From a virus, in IMG/VR virus record IMGVR_UViG_3300035698_005854, positions 1 through 22,491 of that record: a DNA stretch of 22,491 nt. One strand, 5' to 3'. Made by a program: the position numbers and the translations under genes. Shown in pieces: positions 12,927 through 21,107 of the stretch; position 1 is the first letter of the stretch, and every line of letters begins with the position of its first letter. The notes under the pieces are model-generated. The model was not told where the DNA came from and ran no database searches. It saw only the letters and a program-made list of their open reading frames with translations.

Positions 12927-13071
12927 TTTATTACCTTCCTTTTTAGGGATTTAATTATTTTCTTATTTCAAAACTTTTGCTTCAAATCTAACAAGCAATT
13001 CCAAGTTTAGTTTTTGTCAAAATTCTTACGAATTCAGTAGTAGTTCATAAAAGGTAAAACTATAAGTCCAA

Positions 13072-13088
13072 AGCGAGGAAACCTCGCT
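13072..13088 (-). other. Stable hairpin at the 5' end of the capsid mRNA leader
   Basis: Seven-base-pair GC-rich stem AGCGAGG/CCTCGCT with a 3-nt loop. In the minus transcript it lies about 4 nt after the predicted start site set by the late box at 13099. No U-tract follows, so it looks more like a mRNA-stabilising or regulatory structure than a terminator, though weak termination of the gp22 transcript is possible. Confidence 0.65.
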
Positions 13089-13098
13089 CTATTAATAC

Positions 13099-13106
13099 TA
13101 TTTATA
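13099..13106 (-). promoter_or_regulatory. T4-type late promoter for the capsid gene
   Basis: Perfect TATAAATA on the minus strand. It sits in the 198-bp interval between gp22 and gp23. In T4 such boxes are read by the gp55 sigma-like subunit with gp33 and the sliding clamp. Confidence 0.85.
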
Positions 13107-13124
13107 CATTTTTGTTATGAAACT

Positions 13125-14045
13125 TTAGTGAATGTAGTTAGCATACTGAGATGCAACGTTAGCATACGCTTCATTTACTGGAGTTTCATGTTCTTCTTCA
13201 AAATCTTTGTCAAGATTAGTGTCAAGATCAAGGGCTTCGATTCCTTCTTTAGCAAGACGACGATTTTCTTCATCGAGTGCTTTAAAGTCTTCTTGAGCTG
13301 ATTCCCAACCTTCTTTAACGTCAGTGATCTTTCCGTTTTCAAAGCGTTCTACCATGTAGTCTTTAAGAGCAGGCTTCATAGTTTCAGTTTCTGATTCGAT
13401 AAACGAGTCAACTTCGATTTTGTTAAGTTTCTTAGTAAGAACGATGTTCTGTGAAAGAACTTTATCGAATTCACCTTTCATTGAACCAACTGATTCATTT
13501 ACTTTGGATTCAAGCACGGTATCAGTGAAGAAGATATCCTTCATAGATTCGAAAGCTTTTTCAAGCTTTTCAAGACGAGCAAGACCAGTAATATCTTCAT
13601 CAGTATTAGCTTCGTCAAGTTTGTTATCGATAATGGCTTCAACAGATTCACAAAGATCATCCATTTCTTTATCCATATAAGTATCGAATGCTTCTTTTAC
13701 CTTAGTAAGTTCAGCAACTGAACGATCATCAAACTGACTGATAGCAAATTCAAGCATTTCAGAGAACTGAACGTCGATAGCGTCAACGGCTGTAGCATGA
13801 GCTTCAGTCAAATCAGTAAGTTCTTTAGCATGAACAAGTTTAGATTCTGCAATCTGTGTAGTAATGGTTTCCATCTGAGTTGCAACAACTTCATCGATAG
13901 TACCAGTTTCAGCTTCAACTGCTTTAGTTACGGCTTCTACGAAACGAGTCGAAATATCTTCTCGTACGCTTTCGGCAATAACTTCTTTAGAAGGATCCAA
14001 AGTGTTAAGTAAACCTTCTAGTAAGTCTTTAAGTGTTTTTTCCAT
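13125..14045 (-). CDS. 22: Prohead core scaffolding protein (T4 gp22-like)
   Basis: A 306-aa, highly acidic, almost entirely helical protein with Glu/Asp/Lys-rich heptad-like runs, typical of the gp22 inner scaffold. The T4 gp22 scaffold is degraded by the gp21 protease during maturation. Sites of the LxE/IxE type suited to that protease occur throughout (LLEG at 9-12, LCES near 131, IxE pairs in the middle). The gene lies between the protease and capsid genes, as in T4. The ATG is preceded by AAGGAG with a spacer of about 9 nt. Length is close to the T4 protein (269 aa), slightly longer. Assignment rests on position plus composition. Confidence 0.85.
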   Translation of the reverse strand: MEKTLKDLLEGLLNTLDPSKEVIAESVREDISTRFVEAVTKAVEAETGTIDEVVATQMETITTQIAESKLVHAKELTDLTEAHATAVDAIDVQFSEMLEFAISQFDDRSVAELTKVKEAFDTYMDKEMDDLCESVEAIIDNKLDEANTDEDITGLARLEKLEKAFESMKDIFFTDTVLESKVNESVGSMKGEFDKVLSQNIVLTKKLNKIEVDSFIESETETMKPALKDYMVERFENGKITDVKEGWESAQEDFKALDEENRRLAKEGIEALDLDTNLDKDFEEEHETPVNEAYANVASQYANYIH

Positions 14046-14063
14046 GATTTAGTGCTCCTTCTA

Positions 14064-14219
14064 TTAAATTTCAGTATTAGCGGCGATTCGATCATATCGA
14101 ATCTCTTTCGACAACCCAACTATTTCATCAAGTCCGGCAGTCGCATCAAAGTTCTGGTTGTTAACAACCTGTTGTACAAATTCGCGTGTTTTTTCACGAC
14201 GTTCTTCTTGTTTAGTCAT
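14064..14219 (-). CDS. Small protein between protease and scaffold (51 aa)
   Basis: A 51-aa ORF beginning MTKQEERREKTREFVQQVV and ending YDRIAANTEI, with a good AAGGAATCATT before the ATG. It is charged and predicted helical, with acidic and basic residues mixed. It sits between gp21 and gp22, where T4 has no gene. T4's small core proteins gp67 and gp68 lie between gp20 and gp21, where this genome has only a 59-bp gap. A displaced prohead-core protein is a reasonable guess, but sequence similarity is not evident. Confidence 0.7.
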   Translation of the reverse strand: MTKQEERREKTREFVQQVVNNQNFDATAGLDEIVGLSKEIRYDRIAANTEI

Positions 14220-14228
14220 AATGATTCC

Positions 14229-14924
14229 TTACATTTTAGCCAATTCGGCATAAAAACTGTTAAAGCTGTTAACGATATGGTCGGCTTTGAATTGAGCTTT
14301 ACGAGGAAGAGTAAGCATATTCTTTTCGAATTTCTCAAATGATTGTTCAAGGATATCACCATGAGTATCAATCATAAAGCTTTTAGATTCAAGAATACCA
14401 TCTACATAGCAACCTGGACCTGATGGATTATGTACAACATCTTCAGCAATTAGCTTATAGATGTTATCGATAACTTTATCTTTACCAATGGATCCAACAC
14501 CACGAGAGCTAACACCAGGTTTGCCACCATATTGAAGAATTGAGGCAAGGTTATCACCTAAGATTGTTCCTTTAATACCATGATCAGGAAAACTTGCTAG
14601 AACAGTAGCTTCACCGATCCAGATGTTACCTTCCTTAGTAAGGGAGTCAACCATAATACATGCTCGTTCGAAGTTAACATCGATTGAGTCAGGGTGGTTA
14701 GTTTCACCAAGTGAAAGACCTTTATTAATCTTTTCACGAGTGTATTCTTCAACCGCTCTGTCTAGAACACCTTCAGTATAAAGACGACCATTACCGTTTC
14801 GCTTGTTAGCTACTAAGAATGGGCCTTTAATCTTAAGCCGTTTAGGCGTGCCATTGTTGGATTGTTCGATAACTAACTCGCAATCCCACATTGGACTATC
14901 AGACATTAATTTACATGAGTTCAT
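14229..14924 (-). CDS. 21: Prohead core protease (T4 gp21-like)
   Basis: A 231-aa serine protease of the herpesvirus-assemblin-like (S80) fold. Visible: NKRNGNGRLYTEGVLDRAV near residues 40-58 (substrate-side strand and helix), LGETNHP with the catalytic His77, and PGVSSRGVGS with the catalytic Ser139/Ser140. These correspond to His85 and Ser140 of T4 gp21. It processes the scaffold and capsid N-terminus inside the prohead. A perfect late box lies 16 bp upstream of the ATG, so the leader is only about 10 nt; the SD (AAGAAG) is weak. A second start at Met7 is possible. Confidence 0.92.
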   Translation of the reverse strand: MNSCKLMSDSPMWDCELVIEQSNNGTPKRLKIKGPFLVANKRNGNGRLYTEGVLDRAVEEYTREKINKGLSLGETNHPDSIDVNFERACIMVDSLTKEGNIWIGEATVLASFPDHGIKGTILGDNLASILQYGGKPGVSSRGVGSIGKDKVIDNIYKLIAEDVVHNPSGPGCYVDGILESKSFMIDTHGDILEQSFEKFEKNMLTLPRKAQFKADHIVNSFNSFYAELAKM

Positions 14925-14939
14925 AGGCTTCTTATAAGA

Positions 14940-14947
14940 TATTTATA
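14940..14947 (-). promoter_or_regulatory. T4-type late promoter for gp21
   Basis: Perfect TATAAATA on the minus strand between gp20 and gp21. Predicted transcript start is about 10 nt before the gp21 ATG. Confidence 0.85.
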
Positions 14948-14983
14948 CTTTTTTAGGTATAAATTTATCTAAATGTCAATGAC

Positions 14984-16663
14984 TTAAAAATCGCTTTCTT
15001 CCTTAGGTTTAGTTTCTGTACCAAATTCTTCTAGGTTAGCGGCTTTGAAATTAATCTTAGCCATTCTAGTTTTAGTTTCTTCTATTGACTTGAAGTTTTC
15101 TTCAACCTCTTTGTCAGACATGCCAAGATATTTCTTCATTGCAATAACAGGATCTAAGTAATCAGTACTAGTAGCACGTTCAAACATTTCCATTTTGTTC
15201 TGAAGCATTACTCTCTGTTGATATATGTCGTAAGCAATAGGGCGAACGAATTCAACATCAAAGGAGTTTTCTGGAATCTGATCCGAGATCTTATCCCATA
15301 CTTCAAGGAACTTAAGGTGTGTAATGAATGATTCTTTAATACCCATTGAGATACGATTAGTTAATCGCATGATCATCTGTGCAAATGAGAATTCTTCGTA
15401 AGTGATTTCTTCTGTATTCTTAGTCCAGTTGCTATCACCAGATTCAAACATACGTTTAGAAGGGATCTTCAATGCTTTGAATACTTTACCTTGGAAATAA
15501 CGAAGACCTTCAAGGTCACCAAAGTTAGCATCACCGCCTATTTGAGAAACATCAGATTCAGGGGCACCTTGAGGACGAGCAAACCAGAACGATTCGATCA
15601 TAAGGTGTGTATCTCTTGCTGAGTGAACAGAACCAGATTCTTTATCATAAGACATCTTGTTGCTGTATTTCTTCATGTATTTGTTCAATACATCACGTTG
15701 TTTGTTAGGGTTAATATTACCCATACCAACGTTAAACATTAAACGAACAGGTGAACGAGAAATTGTGTAAATGATAATCGAGTCTTCCATCGATACTAAC
15801 TGATTGTAAGCACGACGAGCTTTAGAAAGCAATGGAAGTACAATAGTTTCATTACAGTTCATTGAGTCAAAGTTACAGTAGCATAATTGAGTGAACGGCA
15901 TGAATATACATTCACCATTAAGAAGATCATCACCACGATCAAGTTTATCAATCTGTAAATTATACTTCTTTTGGAAGTCCTGTTTGAACCCTGTTGTACC
16001 TGAACCACCTTGTTGATTATAATTATTGATATCTAAGTCGTTAGGACGTACAGAGAGTACCTTAACAACAATACCTACCTTAGTATTGGTAGATGTATCA
16101 ATTGCATAGTCAAATGCATGAGCAGGGATCTTCGTGTATCCTACGATTCCTTGATCAAGCATTTTAGGGTTTACAATATTTTCAAAACAAAGTTCACCAG
16201 TGATAACGAAGTCTTTCATATATTTGTAGATGTTCTTCTCTAGATTAAGAGGAGAAACCACTTTATTGAATTCTTCTTCAAACTGGGTTTTGTATTTAGC
16301 TGGGAAAGTATCAGCGAAAGTCATGTTGATGATCTTACCGTCATCGTCATAGTTTAACGAAGACTCACAAATCTGATCAATCGCATCAGAAATTTCCTGA
16401 TAACGAGACATTCCATAGTAATACTGAAGGCGCTGTGGCTTATTTGTATCAAGAGCCTTAACCTTCTTTTCAGCAGCAAAGGAGTTTACGATGTTAGGAT
16501 CGTAAAAATCTGAGTTCTGGTGTCGAGCATTTAAATCATTAAAGGCGTTTTCGATTACTGAAAGATCTGTGATATCATCATCAGCCGAAAACCTCATAAA
16601 ACTTTTTAAGAGGTGATCAAATTTTTCATCGTCATCGCGATTCTTTTTTCCGAATATTGGCAT
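14984..16663 (-). CDS. 20: Portal vertex protein (T4 gp20-like)
   Basis: A 559-aa portal protein. Long T4-like stretches are visible: QYYYGMSRYQEISDAIDQIC near residue 80, NIYKYMKDFVITGELCFENI near 144, MSYDKESGSVHSARDTHLMI and FWFARPQGAPESDVSQIGGD near 340-375, and LKIPSKRMFESGD followed by TYEEFSFAQMIMRLTNRIS near 400. The dodecameric portal starts head assembly and later passes DNA. The length is near T4 gp20 (524 aa). AAGGTTAACC precedes the ATG. It is the first gene of the head block and is divergent from the giant tail/adhesin gene, only 40 bp apart. Confidence 0.95.
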   Translation of the reverse strand: MPIFGKKNRDDDEKFDHLLKSFMRFSADDDITDLSVIENAFNDLNARHQNSDFYDPNIVNSFAAEKKVKALDTNKPQRLQYYYGMSRYQEISDAIDQICESSLNYDDDGKIINMTFADTFPAKYKTQFEEEFNKVVSPLNLEKNIYKYMKDFVITGELCFENIVNPKMLDQGIVGYTKIPAHAFDYAIDTSTNTKVGIVVKVLSVRPNDLDINNYNQQGGSGTTGFKQDFQKKYNLQIDKLDRGDDLLNGECIFMPFTQLCYCNFDSMNCNETIVLPLLSKARRAYNQLVSMEDSIIIYTISRSPVRLMFNVGMGNINPNKQRDVLNKYMKKYSNKMSYDKESGSVHSARDTHLMIESFWFARPQGAPESDVSQIGGDANFGDLEGLRYFQGKVFKALKIPSKRMFESGDSNWTKNTEEITYEEFSFAQMIMRLTNRISMGIKESFITHLKFLEVWDKISDQIPENSFDVEFVRPIAYDIYQQRVMLQNKMEMFERATSTDYLDPVIAMKKYLGMSDKEVEENFKSIEETKTRMAKINFKAANLEEFGTETKPKEESDF

Positions 16664-16695
16664 ATTAGTAGGTTAACCTTAAAAACCGTTATGGT

Positions 16696-16703
16696 TATTT
16701 ATC
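16696..16703 (-). promoter_or_regulatory. Possible late promoter for gp20 (GATAAATA)
   Basis: The minus strand GATAAATA matches 7 of 8 bases of TATAAATA, 32 bp before the gp20 ATG in the 40-bp divergent gap. A comparable AATAAATA on the plus strand lies at 16712-16719, between two candidate start codons of the giant protein. Confidence 0.4.
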
Positions 16704-19700
16704 ATGAAAGTAATAAATATCTATATGAAAAACGTGCAATCATATAATAAAGAACTCGAGATAGCGACTGCACAATTTAAAGATGCCTTAAATAACATAA
16801 AAATCTATATCTTTAATAAGGATGATTCAATAAAGAAACAGATTAGCGTACCTTTACGTTACGCGGCTAAATCAGTAGCCCTTAAAGAACTAGAGGATCG
16901 TAAAAAGAACCCAGCATACCCTGTTATGGCTTTTAGTCGTAGTGGATTCAGCGTTGACCAAGAACGTTTCTTCAATCTAAACAACGATGTCTTAATTCAA
17001 CAGAGTGATTCTTTAGATTACACTTTAGGACAACCTATTCCTGTTGATATTCAATTTGAACTTAGTGTTTTTTCTATGAATCCTGTTGAGGATGAACAGA
17101 TTGTACAGAACTTTACTCCATTTTCCATGCCAAATTTTTATGTTGCATGGAAACATCCTTACACTAAAGGTACCTTAAAGAGTCAAGTAATTTGGGACGG
17201 TCAGATTGATACACAGTATGAAATGATTGACTATGATGGTGAATCAAAACAGCGTATTATATCTAACACTACCTTTGTTTTCAAGACTTGGTTATTCCCA
17301 GGATCAAATCTTATCCCAGGCCAAGGACGTACTATAACTGATTGCAATGTAATCAGAAAAGTGATCACTAATTGGTATAGTGTTGATGATGTTTATTCAA
17401 TATTGGAAGAAGGTAATAATCTGCCTTATGATGAAATAATCTATTCAACTTTACCAACTCCATATATTACAAGTCCACCATCTATGGTCCCAGAACAGGT
17501 TAGCAATGTATCTGTTTTTGGTGCTAATTTTGTTGATACTATGCTTGTTTACTTGACTGCTACTGATGGAGTTCTAGGACCTGAAGAACCAATTATTCTT
17601 AAAGGTGAAGATACCGGTCTTACAGGTATTCTATATGATTATACATTAATTTCTGACGAAGAATTCATTTTAGAAGGCTTTACAGCTGATGACAACACTG
17701 AAGTTGATATTATAGTTGTTGATGTATGTCAAACATTTGAAAAGCTATCAAATTACTTAGGAAATAAGCTAAGAATTCGTGAAAGAGTTATCATGCCTGA
17801 TGGTAACCACTTTATTGCTAGATACAATATGTCTGGTGATTTTACTCTGCCATTTGTAGATGGATATACTTATGATGGTGTAATTGACTGGGGTGATGGT
17901 TCTCTTGGACTTATGTCCGATGGAATATTTACTCATGATTACGAACCCGGTGTATACACAGTTACATTGTCAGCTGGGGTTCCTAAATTTAGTTTTGACT
18001 TAGTTCCTAGAGATGCACATAAATTATTATCTGTTGAATCCCTTGGTGAAGTTGATATGCTTGATTTCGAAGGGATATTTGCTAACTGTATTAATATGAC
18101 TTCGTGTAATATTGGTGTATGGGCTCCTACAGTCCCTTCTATGAAGAGAATGTTCTATCGTTGTAACTCATTGACAACCTTTGATTATCCTAATTGGGAC
18201 TTCGATAACGTTGACACAATGGAAAATTTCTTATACAACGTTGACATTGGAGTGACATTCTATTCTGAATTTATTCAATGGATGAACATTAATTTGAACA
18301 ACTCTAATGTTATATTCAGTGGAGGAAACTCTGAATATGATATGTTTACTGCAGTTCCAAGACAGGAACTCGTAGAGAGCGGCTGGGTTATCACAGATGG
18401 CGGTTACTATGGTAACGAATATGTTACTCAGTATGAAGTTGCTTCATCTGATTTAACTATAAGACTCCCTTTATCTGAAGGATTTAATTACTCATTCGTT
18501 ATTGATTGGGGAGATGGATCAGATAAATCAATAATTGAATCTGCAACTGAAATAGATATATTTCATACATATTCTACTCCAGACTTATATGAATTGAGTA
18601 TTGAAGGTGTTTGTGAGAACTGGAGAGATGTATGGTCTAATATTTCTGCATCATTCGTTTTACTTTATCACATCTATGAATCACAACACTTAGCATTACC
18701 TCTATCTGATATTGGCACATATGACTTTATTGTTGATTGGGGAGATGGTTCACCTACTGATCACATCACTGAATGGGATGATCCTAAGAACTTGCATACA
18801 TACGAGTACTTTGGTAACTATTACGTAAAGATAACAGGAATTTGTACAACATGGTTAAGCAAAGCGGTGTTAATAAAAGATGACTTCGAATTATTGTTCC
18901 ATGTTTGTACATCAGACACTCAGTTATGCTTGCCATTGTCTGAAGAAGGTGAATATGACTTCGATATTGACTGGGGCGATGGATCGCCTATAGTGCATAT
19001 CACTGAATGGAATGATCCTGCTACTGTACATACATTTCAGTATTGTGGTAATTATTACACTAAAATAAAGGGAACATGCTCTCTATGGTTGAATAAGGCT
19101 ATCAGCATAGTGCCAGACAGCTTTGAGATGAATTACTTAATAGATCCAATTGATATGGTTGTAGATTTACCTCTGGTTGAATCTTATAATTACGACTTTG
19201 TTGCTAATTGGGGAGACGGTACTACCTCTAACGTTATAGCATGGGATGATCCTAATAGAGAACATATATATTCTCGTAAAGGCAAATACACCGTTAGCAT
19301 AACCGGAATTTGCGAAAGATTCAAATCATTAAGCACAATTACGTTTAATCCATACGTTGGTAACAACGGTTTAGCAGAATTGATAATCTCAAATGAGATT
19401 GATCCATACAACTTTACTGTTGATTGGGGAGACGGATCTCCTATTGATACAATACTAGCATGGGATGATCCAAATAGAATCCATCAATACTTGGCAATTG
19501 GTTCGTTTAACGTAACTCTGTATGGCGAGATTCCGGGCACAGTTTCGTTTGACGTAACTGAATCGTATGTCTTCAATGTAACAGCTATTGATGATGACGA
19601 AGCTAAATTTAATATGGTTGTTGGAGGAACATATGACTTTGATGTTAGCTGGGGAGACGGTTCACCTGATTCGACTATTATAGCCTACGACGATATAAAT

Positions 19701-21074
19701 CGCTATCACACCTACGTATCAGCAGGCAATTACGTTATCACTGCTCAAGGTACAATTAAAGCTGATTTGACTATTGATATAAGAGGCGAAATTATAATTC
19801 CAGACGTTATGGGTATGATCTCATTTGGCGATGTTCATATTAAGACAGGATTGATTCCATCCTCTGGATTTGAATATGAAATGGACGCAAGAAATATTTC
19901 AAAATGGTATAGCGATGTACCAGAACTTGGTGCTGGTCATGGCATCATGGGTGTAGAAGTAAATACCGCCGGGATCCAACGAACAGTCGAATTATATAGA
20001 TCAAGGCACTCAGATCAAGTCTTCCATAGTGTATGGGGAACTCCTAGATGGAATGGAACAACTGTTCCTTTAGATTTCACTCGCAGAGTTTGGGCTAAAG
20101 ACGGTCTTGATATTTCTATTGGTGAACTCACTACACAAACCATGACAGATGATATCTATAACGAGTCTGAGGATATCTATCTATGGGCAAGGAATGAAGT
20201 GACAGCTAGTCAACCAAGATATTTTGCAAAGGCTATAATCTACACACTTCAATGCTGGTCTGACGGAGCTAGAACTAATTTGATATATGATCTTGTTCCA
20301 GTCATCAAGGGTTCAACTCAATATTCTGCTACGCCTGCTCCTGCTGCTGGATTTTGGGATGTTGCTAATGACTTATATGTAATGCCAGATGGTGGAACAT
20401 TGCACCCTATTAAAGAAGATCTTAGAACTGAATATCCAGCATCTGTTTTTGGATTAGCGTCGTCATCTGAACTTTATATGGATACCGGTATAAACGTCCT
20501 ATCTGAATTCGATTTTGAACTGGATGCTAGATACGCTCAATCAGGTGAACCGCCAGACAACGGTTATTCTATTATGGGCAATGCTATATTCTCAAACCCT
20601 ACTTTAGTAGATGATCCTGATAATGATTATGCTGAATTGATTAGAGTAAAAACCGGGAGATTTAGCAGTGTATATGGCCAGCCCGCTGCGAGTCATGACG
20701 TTGGTGCGTCTGATTCAGTTAGACATATATTCAATAAAAGTGGAACAACATATTCAATATCAGGGATCGGAAGTATTACTTTATTGGATACTCCTAAGCG
20801 AGTTGGAAAATGTTATTTATGGCAACGAAATGAGGACAATAACAACGTAGCTAGATATTATGCCGATTGGACTATCTTCTCGTTTAGGGTATGGTGCAAC
20901 GCTACTAGAACCGAATTGCTCCAAGAGTTAATGCCGATACCTATTGGATCAACATTCTATTCATCTACTCCTGCCCCAAGCAATTGCTTCTGGGATACGG
21001 TATCTGCACGATACATTGAACCTATTGGTGGAACACTTGGCATCGAAGGTACAATTCCGCCAGATATGATATAA
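16704..21074 (+). CDS. Giant structural protein: gp15-like domain fused to PKD/BspA/LamG-like adhesin
   Basis: 1456 aa, the largest gene here, divergent from gp20. Residues ~20-205 resemble T4 gp15, the tail sheath terminator: ISVPLRYAAKSVALKEL near 45, an R-x-x-N turn, PIPVDIQFELSVF near 113, QIVQNFTPF near 130, a FVFKTWLFPG end near 190. An IPT/TIG-like domain (PYITSPPSMVPEQVSN) follows at about 250-345. Seven WGDG signatures (residues 396, 602, 679, 757, 836, 908, 983) mark PKD-like domains; the last six repeat every 72-79 aa. Between the first and second is a BspA-like leucine-rich segment (IFANCINMTS, FYRCNSLTTF). Two tandem ~200-aa LamG-like modules (from about 1037 and 1248), each ending in a STPAP-type motif and a FWD, close the protein. 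No signal peptide. The start could be Met1 or Met8. Expected in the virion, neck or tail. Confidence 0.75.
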   Translation: MKVINIYMKNVQSYNKELEIATAQFKDALNNIKIYIFNKDDSIKKQISVPLRYAAKSVALKELEDRKKNPAYPVMAFSRSGFSVDQERFFNLNNDVLIQQSDSLDYTLGQPIPVDIQFELSVFSMNPVEDEQIVQNFTPFSMPNFYVAWKHPYTKGTLKSQVIWDGQIDTQYEMIDYDGESKQRIISNTTFVFKTWLFPGSNLIPGQGRTITDCNVIRKVITNWYSVDDVYSILEEGNNLPYDEIIYSTLPTPYITSPPSMVPEQVSNVSVFGANFVDTMLVYLTATDGVLGPEEPIILKGEDTGLTGILYDYTLISDEEFILEGFTADDNTEVDIIVVDVCQTFEKLSNYLGNKLRIRERVIMPDGNHFIARYNMSGDFTLPFVDGYTYDGVIDWGDGSLGLMSDGIFTHDYEPGVYTVTLSAGVPKFSFDLVPRDAHKLLSVESLGEVDMLDFEGIFANCINMTSCNIGVWAPTVPSMKRMFYRCNSLTTFDYPNWDFDNVDTMENFLYNVDIGVTFYSEFIQWMNINLNNSNVIFSGGNSEYDMFTAVPRQELVESGWVITDGGYYGNEYVTQYEVASSDLTIRLPLSEGFNYSFVIDWGDGSDKSIIESATEIDIFHTYSTPDLYELSIEGVCENWRDVWSNISASFVLLYHIYESQHLALPLSDIGTYDFIVDWGDGSPTDHITEWDDPKNLHTYEYFGNYYVKITGICTTWLSKAVLIKDDFELLFHVCTSDTQLCLPLSEEGEYDFDIDWGDGSPIVHITEWNDPATVHTFQYCGNYYTKIKGTCSLWLNKAISIVPDSFEMNYLIDPIDMVVDLPLVESYNYDFVANWGDGTTSNVIAWDDPNREHIYSRKGKYTVSITGICERFKSLSTITFNPYVGNNGLAELIISNEIDPYNFTVDWGDGSPIDTILAWDDPNRIHQYLAIGSFNVTLYGEIPGTVSFDVTESYVFNVTAIDDDEAKFNMVVGGTYDFDVSWGDGSPDSTIIAYDDINRYHTYVSAGNYVITAQGTIKADLTIDIRGEIIIPDVMGMISFGDVHIKTGLIPSSGFEYEMDARNISKWYSDVPELGAGHGIMGVEVNTAGIQRTVELYRSRHSDQVFHSVWGTPRWNGTTVPLDFTRRVWAKDGLDISIGELTTQTMTDDIYNESEDIYLWARNEVTASQPRYFAKAIIYTLQCWSDGARTNLIYDLVPVIKGSTQYSATPAPAAGFWDVANDLYVMPDGGTLHPIKEDLRTEYPASVFGLASSSELYMDTGINVLSEFDFELDARYAQSGEPPDNGYSIMGNAIFSNPTLVDDPDNDYAELIRVKTGRFSSVYGQPAASHDVGASDSVRHIFNKSGTTYSISGIGSITLLDTPKRVGKCYLWQRNEDNNNVARYYADWTIFSFRVWCNATRTELLQELMPIPIGSTFYSSTPAPSNCFWDTVSARYIEPIGGTLGIEGTIPPDMI
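18447..19797 (+). repeat. Six tandem PKD-like units
   Basis: Within the giant gene six units of roughly 72-79 codons recur. Consensus features: LPL, YDF, (V/I)DWGDGSP, WDDP, HTY, GxYxVxIxGIC and a following W. Units 2-5 keep a Cys in the GIC/GVC/GTC position; units 6 and 7 have lost it. The DNA is diverged but a GATTGGGGAGATGG-like core is shared. Extent approximate. Confidence 0.8.
19811..21062 (+). repeat. Tandem duplication of a LamG-like module
   Basis: Two homologous protein segments of about 200 aa. Shared landmarks: F(D/E)(F/Y)E(L/M)DAR, (G/Y)xxIMG, YLWxRNE, a W-x-x-(A/G)-x-R-T stretch, (I/K)GST(Q/F)YS(A/S)TPAP and GGTL. Similar segments occur in the next gene. Boundaries approximate. 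Confidence 0.7.
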
Positions 21075-21077
21075 ATA
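21070..21077 (+). promoter_or_regulatory. T4-type late promoter for the last gene
   Basis: Perfect TATAAATA on the plus strand, overlapping the TAA stop of the giant gene. The start codon at 21108 follows with GGAT 7 nt before it. Confidence 0.85.
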
Positions 21078-21107
21078 ACTAAAATAATACTTTAATGGAT
21101 ACAAAAT

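Noticed and set aside
13015-13020. Perfect TTGACA on the minus strand upstream of the capsid gene
   Set aside because: No -10 hexamer is found 16-18 bp downstream. A perfect late box nearby explains expression better.
14958-14966. TATAAATT on the plus strand between gp20 and gp21
   Set aside because: It points away from the gene starts on either side and is not a perfect late box. The minus-strand TATAAATA next to it fits gp21.
18447-19797. CRISPR-like or simple tandem repeats in the plus-strand gene
   Set aside because: The repeats are diverged coding units of about 220-240 bp with conserved protein motifs, so they are domain repeats and not an array of spacers.
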